From contig NW_006768782.1 in the NCBI RefSeq assembly GCF_000204055.1, forward strand, positions 1,070,313 through 1,134,312: DNA of 64,000 bases. The letters run 5' to 3'. A program made the translations under genes and the position numbers. Below the pieces are notes generated by a model. That model was not told the origin of the DNA, did no database searches, and worked only from the letters and a program-made list of their open reading frames with translations. The DNA comes from Melampsora larici-populina 98AG31 (taxonomy: Eukaryota; Basidiomycota; Pucciniomycetes; Pucciniales; Melampsoraceae). Each line of letters starts with the position of its first letter. Within the stretch, counting starts at the first letter, position 1. This document shows positions 1 through 10,354 of this stretch, piece by piece.

Positions 1-99
1 AAAAAAGGAAGGACACAAGAGGGTTCGGTCAGGACGGCAGCGCACGCATACAGATCTAAAACAAGAATGGGGTAGTCTTGGCCAGCAGAGTACAGGGTA

Positions 100-229
100 C
101 AGCCCGAGGGAAATTGGCAAACCTATTGCTAACGAGTTGTGAACGAGTTTCTTGATTCGAGGAAATTCAAACCCGGACACCAAAATTTCACTCAATTGGG
201 TTTCAAACGAGTTAATTCCCGCGGTGTAA
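100..229 (+). repeat. Repeat R, copy 1 (decayed)
   Basis: This is a roughly 130-bp segment running from AGCCCGAGGG to the end motif AATTCCCGCGGTGTAA. Two better preserved copies lie at 29451-29582 (reverse) and 30421-30552 (forward). In those copies the centre is a hairpin built on GAAGTTGCGG and CCGCAACTTC. Here the hairpin arms are mutated, but the ends and overall order are kept. No coding potential is seen. The segment ends 6 bp before the target duplication of the transposon at 245. It is probably a small non-autonomous element. Bases 1-99 hold nothing I recognise. Confidence 0.7.
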
Positions 230-235
230 ATAAGA

Positions 236-244
236 CCTGGAAGC
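236..244. repeat. Target site duplication, left (CCTGGAAGC)
   Basis: The 9-mer CCTGGAAGC directly precedes the left inverted repeat and recurs directly after the right inverted repeat at 6555-6563. A perfect direct 9-mer exactly outside both ends of a perfectly paired inverted repeat marks a cut-and-paste insertion. Confidence 0.93.
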
Positions 245-519
245 CTAACTTAACTAAGTCCCTCTACCTCGTGAGCGAGCCTTAGCGAGTAGAGGGACTT
301 ATATGTAATGTCGAGTTCGTCGGTGACAAGCACAATTGGCTTTTGGTGGGGAAGTCTTATATGTATTATGACTTTTCCGTATCGATTTATGGAATTTTCT
401 GTTGTTCGATTATGTTTCCGTCTGAAGTCTCGCCCATCTTTCTCTCCATTCCATTTTTGATGTTGAGATCAAAACAAAAAGTTTCCTTTGACCTCAACAA
501 AAGCTCTTTTGGAATTTCG
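245..519 (+). repeat. Left terminal inverted repeat (275 bp)
   Basis: This stretch pairs with 6280-6554. Identity stops abruptly after GGAATTTCG at 519. Within it, AAGTCCCTCTAC (256-267) and GTAGAGGGACTT (289-300) form a 12-bp perfect hairpin stem close to the transposon tip. The rest is AT-rich and probably holds the promoter of the DUF6589-like gene starting at 765. The 70-residue open frame seen inside it exists in both TIRs and is not a credible gene. Bases 520-764 are leader without other features. Confidence 0.93.
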
Positions 520-764
520 GATGCTGTGAGTTACACAAACCAGAAGGGTATGTAATGTGAGACCTTGTGAACCTTCCAGTTCAAAATTGTGCGATCGATC
601 ATGTGAGAATGCGGTAAGAGGGATTGAAGGGTATTGATCAACTAGGCTTGATTGGTTTTTGCTGCTTACATGAGAGGAATAAAGAACTTGAACTATCCTC
701 ACCTGTTGACCACTACCACTCTTGTTCTTGTTGACCGCTACACCAAAATCAAATCCTAAGCAAG

Positions 765-3699
765 ATGGATTCGCATATTGACCCACTCCTGGGAGAGGTG
801 AATTCGAATATTGAGAATCAAGTGCCAGAGGTCACCGTCAGCACAACCAATCCTGAAGAAGCTTCACAACACCGTACAATAAAGATTTGTGATTTTATCA
901 AGAAACTTGGATTGACTCCCAAGGAATTCTTTCAAAATCTACTCGATTCCAGCAAAGAGGAGATTGCTTCAAGACGTCAATTTTGGGGTACACCAACTGG
1001 CTGGGATTCAACTGTGAATCTCATCTTGAGTATCAAAAAGCGAGCGATTGAAAGTGACAGAAAGGCCAATACTCAGCGATGGTCTGACTTTATCTTGAGA
1101 CAGGTCAGTATCTTCCAGCAACATCCCAAAATTGACTCGAATTCTAACTGAATGAGTTGCAATCACATCAGGCCCACGAAATTGTGAATCGTGAAGAGCC
1201 ACCTCGAGGCTATGCTCCAAAGGGGAGCTTTTATAGTGCTGAACGGGTTGACTATCCGTTTTTCGAAAACAAATCCGAGGATGCTTGAGAAAAAATCTTG
1301 ATTGAGAGCATGCCTTTCTTACATTCACTCATATACAAGAAGATTGAACTAGCGGTTATCGAGCAAAGGAATCCCGGGAGGAAAAGTCGGAACAGAAGCC
1401 TAATCACGGATTACCAATACCTGACGAGAGGCTGATAAGTAACCATACCTGCTGAGTCCATGGAGGGGCTATCTCATTCGGAAAACACTTTCTCAAGCAG
1501 TGTGGATGACCATCGATTGAAGCATGTGCGTATCTGTATTCAAGACAATTGAAAGTGGAAGAAAACACTCGCATGCTCCTATCTTTCTTAATTCAGCTTC
1601 CAGGTACCATATTATCAATGATAGCCTTTTCCTGTAATCGACGTTTCAATGGAATGCAATTACAGAACGCCATTGCCTTCATCGCTTGCGGTGTTTCTGA
1701 ACGAGTCAATGATCAGCTACACTTCCTAGGATTAACAACTAGTCGCCAAACTGGGTTGAAAGCCATGCTAACCCTTGGGAAAGCCTCTGAAGCAATAATC
1801 AAAAATCGAATGGCCAAAACGTACAACTTTCGACCTTTCACAACACTCGATAATATTGATATTCAAGCACGTGTTCATAACGCTCGAATCGAGGCATCTA
1901 CAAAGATGTTCCATGGTTCTTATGGATACCTTCATTTCTTGCCAGCACATCTTATCGACTCAATTGACCCCAAGGACGCCAGTACCAAATCTCTTCTGAA
2001 CTACATCGAAAAAAGTCAAGCAGAACCATTTGAGATTTTCTCGATGCTGCGCCGTCAAGAAGATCAATTGCACTGGGGACTTGTACTAAAGTCACAGCTG
2101 GCTAAAGTTCTTTTGGAATACGAACTTGAAAAGAACTCACCAGCATACACTGCTTGCAAAAAATCACTCGTAACCGTCTCCCCTCCAGTAGACCCGATTG
2201 AATGGTACACACCCGATTTGGTGATGTTGAAAATGATGAATGCGTCAGATGGCTCCGCCGCAGGCGTAGCCGATATGCTCGGACAATGCCTAAAACAGAC
2301 AGGTGAAGATTCAGACAAATCCGCCGAGTCGATCCAAGTATACGAAGGCGATATGGGCACCTGCTTGAACTTCGAGTCTCTAATTCGCCAGCGCTTTCCA
2401 GCTGATGCAGCTGATGAAACCTTAAACAATATTCTCAACATGCCTGGGTTAGCTCATACCATGTGGAATGTTGCTAGCAAAGTCATAGCCCATCATTGGG
2501 GTGATCCAAGCGACTCATCTGACACTGGACTGCACCGAACTGCTGGTGCGCTTTTGATGAATACAGACAAACTTCCGTCTCAACAAGACTTCAATTCTTT
2601 GTTGCAAATGATACACAAAAGCCATACAGCCACTCTGGTCTTTTTGTTGAGATACATAGTTTTCTCTGAGAACCTCAGCGTAATTCCTGAGCTGATGCTT
2701 GATTTATCTCAATACGCAGATAATTCAGTCCCGAAACCCTCCTGTTCAACTTGATCAACCTAATGCGGCAAACTCAATCATTGATGAGTGCTATGAAACT
2801 TACTTCACTGCCTCATCAGTGGATCAGTCTTCAAAGACTGGCGACTGGAGTTTGTACAACTTACGACTTCGACTTCGTGACTTTGCAACGATTGTTGAAG
2901 GTGATCATGCAATGCGAGCAGGAGACGTGGGTCGTGTCCTTCTAATGTGGAAAAGATGGGCTGTTATGGCACATGGAATCAAAGGCCTTTCACATTATGT
3001 GATACATCTGCCCAGGTTCATCCTCATACTCGAGAGATTTCTACCTCCGAAGATTGCCAAAGCAATAAAGCATTCACTACTAATCCCAACTGGGGGGTGT
3101 GATGGACACTGGGTTGCAAAGGACTTTTATCTCGAAATTCAGAACTATTGGCTGAAATACTTTTATAATAACTCAGTATGACTTTTTCTCTTTTCCTCTT
3201 TTGATTTATCATGAACTGATTCAAGCGATGACTTATAGGGTCAAGGGACACAAATCGACAGACTTATGGATAGATTTTCAATTATCATCCCACTAGTGAG
3301 TACAATTTTCTCTTCTCACGTCTTTTGGTTTTAGCACAGAGTTTGATTTAATAATATCTTTCATAGCTTCGTAACCAGATCCATCGAATGAAGATTTGGT
3401 CTGGTCTGAAAGATATTTATCAGAACAATCCACATCCGATATCAGATCAAACTATGAAAACCTTTTTACGCATGGCTCAGGTCCACCTGAGCGATCCTAA
3501 ATACTCTAAATATCAACGACCTACTGATGAAAATGAGGAGCTTGACGATGTGGAATATCTAGGAATTTTGAAGTTGCGCTCGATCCTCAAGCTTGAAGCC
3601 CGAAAGAATATTCCTTCTCGCTTCATCTGGGGGTCAATGAATACAAAAACTCAAGAGGAAGACATTTTGGAGCAGCCAGTTGACAACGAGCTCCCTTGA
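765..3699 (+). pseudogene. DUF6589-like transposon protein (one in-frame stop)
   Basis: A multi-exon gene on the + strand of the transposon. Exon 1 is 765-1103, with a GT donor at 1104. Exon 2 starts at 1172 (AHEIVNREEPP) and meets an in-frame TGA at 1286-1288, after which the same frame continues with ESMPFLHSLIYKK. The main part (about 1600-3170) carries SMIAFSCNRRFNGMQLQNA, ACGVSERVNDQLHFLGL and, near the end, HWVAKDFYLEIQNYWLKYFY. Further exons at 3240-3297 and 3367-3699 complete it. These blocks resemble the fungal DUF6589 family, whose members share a conserved region with a late His-Trp motif; its biochemical role is unknown to me. A frame change near 2700-2760 may be a short intron or a frameshift. 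It is the best candidate for the transposase of this element, but I see no clear DDE triad. A short unrecognised intron could also explain the TGA. Confidence 0.7.
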
Positions 3700-3705
3700 A
3701 TCATT

Positions 3706-6126
3706 TTAATGTAATGTACTTAAATGAGCGATTGCTTTTTTTTTATCAGCTTGTTTTTGCTCTTTCAATCTCAAGGCCTCCGCAGCCTTTTCAGCACGTA
3801 AACGCTTTCGATCTGCAATGCCTTGTGCTTTGAGCGCTTTTGCCACATCCCTCAGTCGCTCCTCTTCTTGATATTCCTCTTCAATGAGTTGTGTGTCCAA
3901 GATTGCTTGGTCACTTTCAATTTGAATATCTTCGAGTTCGCTTTGATGATCTTTGAACAATTCGCTCCGAAACCAAGATTGAATACTTGATGAGATCATT
4001 TCAAAGAGCCCAGGTATAGTCTGCCCTCCTAGAATCTCTCGAAGGAAGATTCCATTAGAAACCGATTGGTAGTTCTTAGCAATCTGCCAGGCATCTTCCC
4101 GAGTGAAAAGAGCTTGAGGCAGATAAGGCGCATCAGTCGGATAAGTTTTGTTGAAAAGAAATTCGTAATTTCCCATAATTGAGGCCGTCAGATCAATAAG
4201 CGGTACATTCAATCGGATGGGATCATTTAACTTGCATACGAGTGGAAGGTCACTTGAAAACTTCCTCTTCTTGCTGTTCCTTGGAATATTGAGCAGTGAT
4301 GTGTCTTCTGTTTCAGATGGGACCGACAATAGCAAAGCATCTAGATCCGCTGCTTTTGTTTGCGGCAGAAGTCGAATGATCCGAGCCGCTCCTTGAGGGT
4401 CACAATTAGAACATCGGCAAGCTGGCATCTTCAAATAATTCTGACGCTTGATCTCCTTGAGGTAGCCAGGATCTGTCAGAGCCATGGGAATATATCCTTT
4501 TCTGTACAGTTCAAATTGATTCAGCTTGGAATCATGAATATAAGGTCATCTGTGTGTGGTATCAAAAAAGCGTACAAGTTATCAACATTATATGTCACTC
4601 TCAAGCAGCATGGCGTGAATCGAAGCGCATGCATACGCTCCTCATTGCTCATATTAGGTGTAACTGAGATATCCTCAGAAGAGTTCTTCCCTGAAGGCAT
4701 GTTTGGCTGAACAAACAAGAATACCAATCCTGCTCGATGACCGCGTCCGGATCGTCCAGCCATCTGATTTGATTCAGAAGGGTCCATCACACCCATGACA
4801 GCCACAATCCTCACGCGAGGCCAGTTCTGACCCAGTCCGAGAGCGGAAGTAGCAGAAATTATTGGGTAGATTCCTTTGCCATACTCCTCAGCGTGTGTTA
4901 ATTTGTCTTTATCGCCCGTCACAGAATGATATCTACGGATAAGTCTCGATCTCGGATTCTTGTATTCATCCGGTTGACCGCGTGCTTTCGAAACTACTTG
5001 CATTACCGTCAATGTTCCATTACGAGTGCCAGAGTAGATAATCATTGGAGTTAATTCCTCGTTCGAGACATTCGATTCATGAGGAATCAGTACATTCAAG
5101 TCTTCTACTGAGTCAAGAGTTGAAGTCATATATATTCTGATGAAGCAAAGCTCAGGGCGAGCAAGCTCTCCTTCTATCATTGTAATATGAGATGAAGTTG
5201 TACTCAAGCTCTTCATTATTGATGAGACTGCTATCGGTCGACAAGTTGCCGACATCAAGAGGAATGGTATGTTGATGGTTGCCATCAGCTGCTTGCCAAG
5301 AGATCCGTAAGCTGGTCGAAAAAAACCAACATCTTGCGGGGTTACATGCACTGAGAAATGTTTCGAAGCTCCACTTTCTTGAAGCCCCCATAGGTAGATA
5401 CAGTGTGCTTCATCAACCACTTTCAAGACAAGGTGAGACTGAAACTCTTTACTATGGTAAAGAGTTTGAAATGACTCGCTGTTCAAAAATATCTCAGGGC
5501 TCTTTAGGAACCAAGAGGTATTAGTTTATTCAAAACATACATTTGATTTGGTCTTCCTGGATAAACGAACGTACCAGATATATGAATGAGTATTCATGTT
5601 TTTGTAATTTGTCCAATACCTTCTTAGTGAATGTATTCTTTGTAAGATTGATTGCAGTGATACCGCAGAATTTCTTCTCCAAAACCTAAGCAGAGGAATG
5701 TGATCTTTAGAATGACATGGCTGACATTGATCAGAAGCCTAAACAAACCTGGTTATCACCGAGCGCATCTAGTGGGTTCAAGACCATTATCACGGCCTTC
5801 TTGACCTTCGGAAACATGAGAAAGAATAGTTCCGACACTCGACTCTTTCCGGACCCGGTCGCAGAAAGTAAGAAGGTGTTTTCACCGTTTGCTAGAGCGA
5901 CAGCGGCTTGTAGCTGAACATCTGTTGGCTGGTTGTTGACCCATGTAGCTACGAACTTGGCCTTGAACATCTCCCACTGCTCTTGTAATGACGCGGTGAG
6001 CACTTTTTTGGTAAGGCTTGTTTGTTCTAACTGTAAGCTACGGCTAGACCGGCTAAGATCATTCAAATCTGGTATTTGTTCATCAATGTTTGGCGCACTT
6101 CGAGTTCGCATTCTCGACAAAGACAT
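3706..6126 (-). CDS. RecQ-like DEAH-box DNA helicase (transposon-borne)
   Basis: Probably an ATP-dependent 3'-5' helicase of the RecQ-like branch. Four exons on the - strand: 6126-5749, 5685-5575, 5501 to about 4590, and about 4503-3706. Motifs in order: Q-like motif TDVQLQAAVALANG; Walker A SATGSGKSR; motif Ia region VLNPLDALGDNQ; SPEIFLNS; DEAH box VVDEAHCIYLWG; motif III LLMSATCRP; motif IV IIYSGTRN; motif V ATSALGLGQNWPRVR; motif VI NQMAGRSGRGHRAG. The C-terminal exon has the cysteine cluster ACRCSNCDPQGA and an acidic/basic coiled tail. No internal stop is seen in about 730 codons, so it looks functional. It converges on the DUF6589-like gene, and its start lies about 150 bp inside the right TIR. 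RecQ-like helicases are also known on fungal subtelomeric elements, so the family travels with mobile DNA. Start codon and two splice sites are by eye. Confidence 0.88.
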
Positions 6127-6279
6127 TTTTGATTTACGGATTGGAAATCTTTGAGGCTTTGAAGGCTACTCGATGATTGATCAATGGTTTTTTGATGAAG
6201 TCAAGACTTTCTCAAATTTGGTTTTCAAGCCGCATGGATGTCACACAAAACCGTTGAGCCGACATCCGCAGCCCTTTTT

Positions 6280-6554
6280 CGAAATTCCAAAAGAGCTTTT
6301 GTTGAGGTCAAAGGAAACTTTTTGTTTTGATCTCAACATCAAAAATGGAATGGAGAGAAAGATGGGCGAGACTCCAGACGGAAACATAATCGAACAACAG
6401 AAAATTCCATAAATCGATACGGAAAAGTCATAATACATATAAGACTTCCCCACCAAAAGCCAATTGTGCTTGTCACCGACGAACTCGACATTACATATAA
6501 GTCCCTCTACTCGCTAAGGCTCGCTCACGAGGTAGAGGGACTTAGTTAAGTTAG
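6280..6554 (-). repeat. Right terminal inverted repeat (275 bp)
   Basis: Reverse complement of 245-519 with the single difference described there. The 12-bp hairpin stem recurs at 6499-6510 and 6532-6543. It probably contains the promoter of the helicase gene that starts at 6126. Confidence 0.93.
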
Positions 6555-6563
6555 CCTGGAAGC
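6555..6563. repeat. Target site duplication, right (CCTGGAAGC)
   Basis: Identical to 236-244 and directly adjacent to the right TIR. The next 567 bp to MND1 (6564-7130) are AT-rich non-coding DNA in which I see no other feature; they must hold the MND1 promoter. Confidence 0.93.
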
Positions 6564-7130
6564 AAACTTTTTATATCTCCCTGAATTGTTGTGTGACTTG
6601 AATGAGTCTCATTGTTGTTGAGATTTTTGATTTTTATGATGTAAAATACAAAGTAGTGTCCTTTCTTCGATAAGCTTGAAGCGATCTTGGTTACAATTAA
6701 CATGTATCTGGCATCGGGTTCTCATGACTCTAGTATTCGCCGGGGATACTGGAGTATCATGCATAAATGAAAGATGAATGAGACATTTTCGAGGATGAGC
6801 TACCTTGATACATATTTGCTATGATTTTTGGATAAGAAGGTTTTGAGAAATCAACGAGTTACAAGTCTTCAGATCAAATTGAATCAAGTGATTTGGTAAA
6901 TGGTCAACAAGACTGTCCTTGGTTGTTCCGACGGTCAACAAGACTTATTGCTGTAATTTGATTTTCAAGTCAACAGCTGCTCCCTTCATCATCTCATTCA
7001 AATCAATAATCTCATTCGTCTCTGAATAAAAAAAAGTTCAATTTTCATCACCATCTTATCTCTTGTTAATTGTGACTACGACACTGTTCAGTAATATATC
7101 GATCAAATTGTATACCAAAAAAATTGAAGG

Positions 7131-8274
7131 ATGTCAAAAAGAGCAGGTGTAAGCGCTGAAGAAAAACTTACAAGGATGATTGACTTCTTTCATGCATCTG
7201 TGAGTCTTCTCCATGACTGATTTTCTTGCATTCTTGAACTTCTAAACTTCAAGTTTTGAAAGTCTGGTTGACTAATTTTTGGATGTGCGATCAAATCTTG
7301 TAGAATGATTTCTTTTCCATCAAAGATTTAATGAAGGTTGGTTCTTAATTACTTCCATGGTTCCAGTACTGAACTGACCATATGATTACGCATAGCTCGT
7401 ACCGAGGGCTACAGGAATCGGTTGGCAGTCTACCTCATTCCAACTTTCCAACAACTTACTAACTGACTTACTATATTTTCTATCGTTTATGTATATAGTA
7501 AGTCAAAGTGTAGAAGATACACTAAAGAACTTGATAGATGATGGATTAGTTAAACTAGAAAAAGTAGGAAGTATAAATCTTTATTGGAGTTTTACTTCAG
7601 AACAATCGGTGAACATTAATAAAGCGATCAAAAAACAAAATGAAGAGTTTGAAAAATTCAAACTTCAAAAATCTGAACTTGAGGATGCCATCGAGTTAGA
7701 AAGAATTGATCGAGTGGAATCTGTTGAGTTTCAATTTCTCTTTATTTGAAATATGCAATTATAGAAGACTATGATAAGCTTATTTTGGATGAGTTGGTAG
7801 GTTGAAAGACAAGTTGGTCTTCAAGACTTACTTGAATTGAAGTCTTCTATTAAATCACTTCAAGAAGAACTTGAAACATTACATGCAATAGATCCAGCAC
7901 GAATTGAAGAAAAAGGTATGTGCAAGATGATTGTTAAAATTCTTTGGAGAAAACAGTTTTGAAAAGAATAAATAACTGATAGATTATCTTGAATGTTTGA
8001 TTTCTTGTTTAGAAAAAGAATGTCAATTATTCAAAACAGGTGCTGAGAATTGGACAGGTAAGTTAACCATTACTAAAAAAGTTTAAGGAAGTTCATCGTA
8101 TGATTTCTCATCCACATATATATTGATCACCTTTTTCTTTTTTTCCAAAACAATCTTTTGTTAGAAAACTTGTCCATCTTAGCCAAACATTGTAAAGATC
8201 AATTCATGATGGACGAAGTCACTTTTTGTAGGGAGTTTGGATTAGAGATAGGATATGAAGATTCAATTCAATAG
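7131..8274 (+). CDS. MND1: Mnd1, meiotic recombination cofactor
   Basis: Mnd1 pairs with Hop2 in a nuclear coiled-coil heterodimer that helps Dmc1/Rad51 carry out strand invasion between homologues in meiosis. Seven exons with GT-AG borders and consistent phases: 7131-7199, 7304-7336, 7396-7420, 7499-7713, 7801-7915, 8013-8057, 8165-8274 (TAG), giving about 203 residues, the usual length. The start SKRAGVSAEEKLTRM matches the conserved Mnd1 N terminus. A winged-helix region follows (NDFFSIKDLMK, then VEDTLKNLIDDGLVKLEKVG), then YWSF and a Lys/Glu-rich coiled coil (residues about 75-160), and a C-terminal segment ending REFGLEIGYEDSIQ. The ATG is chosen for the MSKR start. Its sibling HOP2 is not in the window. 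The short exons make it easy to miss by ORF scanning. Confidence 0.95.
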
Positions 8275-8808
8275 GTATTCTGCGTTTAGACAATTTTAAG
8301 CTTACTGCAAAATGTGTTCAATTTATGATTAACAAGCATTCTGTAATGTCCAGAATGATTATAATGCAGATTTTTGGGACACTCCAAGATTTCACTATTA
8401 GCAATTTTTTCCCTCAAGAAACTTGTAACACAGCTTATTTAACACTTTTTACAATTTTACAAGGTAAACTCTGTATGGTCCATGGAAGCCCTTGCACCAC
8501 TCATCACCACCTTCCTTAACTCAATCACCACCTTCCTCAAATATCTCAACCCACTCTTGCCCAGCATGCCTCATTCCAAAACCAATGAAGAACCCACTTC
8601 CAAACCACCAAAACCAAAATCAAGGTAAAAATAGATGAATCAGACTGTTCAAGATATGATGTTATAAGAAGGAAGATGAAGAGATCAACTCACCTGATTG
8701 TGCATGGGCTCACCACCATACCTTGTTTCCTATTGAAGAAGTCAAAAGTGGCACACCTGGAGTTGATATGACAAATGTCAAGGTTCACACTGAGAAGGCC
8801 TGATGGGG
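8275..8808. other. Intergenic, no gene recognised
   Basis: Downstream of MND1. It includes a Pro/Ser/Thr-rich translatable patch around 8470-8630 that has no recognisable family and no clear start, and otherwise AT-rich DNA. It may be the decayed 3' part of the Myb/SANT-like gene on the other strand or an unrelated remnant. Confidence 0.5.
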
Positions 8809-8809
8809 T

Positions 8810-10354
8810 CAATAGTGGGAAGTACATTTCATCCATTTTTTATCTTTCATTCCATCAGTTCTAACCTTTGAATAATCAGGATGGTAATAAAGATGCCAAA
8901 CCAATCCAAAGCAGTGGGTTTCCAGTATATCAAGCTGTCCTACAGATATTTGAAGGGGAGCAAGCTCATCAACTACACTCTGGTGATAGTACAATCTAGT
9001 TAAAAGAACAATAGCATTTAAAAGTAAAATATAATTTAAAAACAATAGTATTTTGTAATAACAACCGTTTGTCCATAAAATATGACTGTCTGTAATGAAA
9101 ACTTTTGATTTTGTTTTTTTTGATGATAGATTGATTTTAATTCTTTCTCTTGAGTTCATCAATCTTCTCTTGAAACCACTGAAAACAAAGATCATCTTCC
9201 GGATTCAAAAAGAACTCTGCCACAACTTTATTTCTCAAAATACCAGCTGAATCAATACAGTCTGATGCTGTTGCAAAGTGATCTTGACTGCTATGTCTGA
9301 AGCAAGCCATAGCTGAAGGTTGAAATTATTGAGGAGTTGGAGGGTGTTAAGACTCCTGTTTGATTTGAACTGCTTCAAAAATGTATTCAGCTTGAGAATG
9401 GTGTTGAGCATCTTTTCTATCTTCTTTATCAACTAGAGCTTGAGCCTTGAGTGCCAAGGTTTATGTCATTTGCTGTAGTGAGCTTGCCAGTTTTACTGGA
9501 GCCTTATCAGAGCCACTTGGCTTGGAGGAGGATGTGTTAGTTGGTTTGGGGATGGGAGCAGCCAAATTGAAAGGTTTTTTTAGAGCTGAAGGAGTTGTCT
9601 TAGCTCAAGCTGATGGGTTAGAAGCAATTGGATTATTGGTAGCGCTTGGTGTGAGTGCATTGTCAAAATCAGACCACTCATCTGTGATGGAATATGAGAA
9701 AATCATGTGAACAAAATGATGATATTGTCATTGATGTATGTAAGAAAATAATCACATGTACCTGCCAAGTTGATCACTTTGCTTTTTCCTTCCTTGCCTG
9801 CATCAATATCATTGTTGTTGAGCCCATGATTCGAAGCCAGTGGAGATTTGATGTATTTTTGCTTGTTGATTAATGAAATGATGAGAGAATGGAGTTGAGT
9901 TGGATAACCTACCTGAACCCGATTGGCCCAGAAGTTGTCACCTCCTATGACTGTCTGTTGCTCATCATCCCAGCCCAATCCCAATCCTTCCTTCAGATCA
10001 CACATAATTCACTTCAGCTGTACAGAATGATGCACAAGCAATCAGCTGATGTACAGTTGTGAGTGAATTGGAGAAGTGACATAGAAAGAGATGTGAATAT
10101 AAATGCAAGAAGTGAAATAGAAAGAGATAAACCACAGTGTAATGGTTCTTGGCTTGTGGGATGTCATGGTCAAGCTCAAATGCCTTGTTCAAATCTTTGG
10201 CAGCGTTGGTCCAAAGAACTGGTAGAAAGTTGTTTTTGGATCTATTGTTGTTGTGATGCTTGTCTAGAAGCCAGTTGAGAAAAGTGTGTGTTTGGGCTTT
10301 GGTCCATTTGGCTTGGGGCTTGGGAGGTTGGGAGCCAGACCCAGTTTGAACCAT
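8810..10354 (-). pseudogene. Myb/SANT-like DNA-binding protein, decayed
   Basis: On the - strand a frame opens at 10354 with KWTKAQTHTFLNWLLDKHH, then LPVLWTNAAKDLNKAFELDH and AKNHYT. After an intron the next exon (from 10017) reads LK, a TGA stop (10011-10009), then IMCDLKEGLGLGWDDEQQ. This is the Trp-rich Myb/SANT-like fold seen in Harbinger-associated proteins and in many fungal and plant families, in which the word after KNHYT is usually LKR. A Ser/Thr/Pro-rich linker (9700-9450) has a second TGA at 9607-9605. A last block near 9190 ends CFQWFQEKIDEL, as such proteins often do. With at least two stops it is probably dead. It could be the second ORF of a lost Harbinger element or a host-expanded family; no transposase lies beside it. 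Confidence 0.6.

Larger units (their letters stand above)
245..6554. mobile_element. TIR DNA transposon carrying DUF6589-like and RecQ-like helicase genes
   Basis: The 6310-bp element begins CTAACTTAACTAAGTCCCTC and ends with its exact reverse complement. The inverted repeats are 275 bp each, ungapped, with one mismatch seen by eye (A at 425 against G in the other copy). A perfect 9-bp duplication flanks it. Inside are two convergent multi-exon genes whose stop codons lie about 7 bp apart (3699 and 3706), each reading inward from its own TIR. A 9-bp duplication with long TIRs is compatible with MULE-like or KDZ-like superfamilies, but I see no recognisable MULE or KDZ transposase. Helitrons are excluded because they lack TIRs and target duplications. 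The intact helicase and clean ends suggest a young insertion. Confidence 0.92.

Noticed and set aside
343..555. 70-residue open frame repeated on the opposite strand at 6241-6456
   Set aside because: Both copies lie within the TIRs and are open only because the TIRs are the same sequence; no family resemblance and no room for a promoter.
245..6554. Helitron (because of the helicase)
   Set aside because: Helitrons have no TIRs and no target duplication, and their helicase is Pif1-like with a Rep domain; here there are long TIRs, a 9-bp duplication and a RecQ-like helicase.
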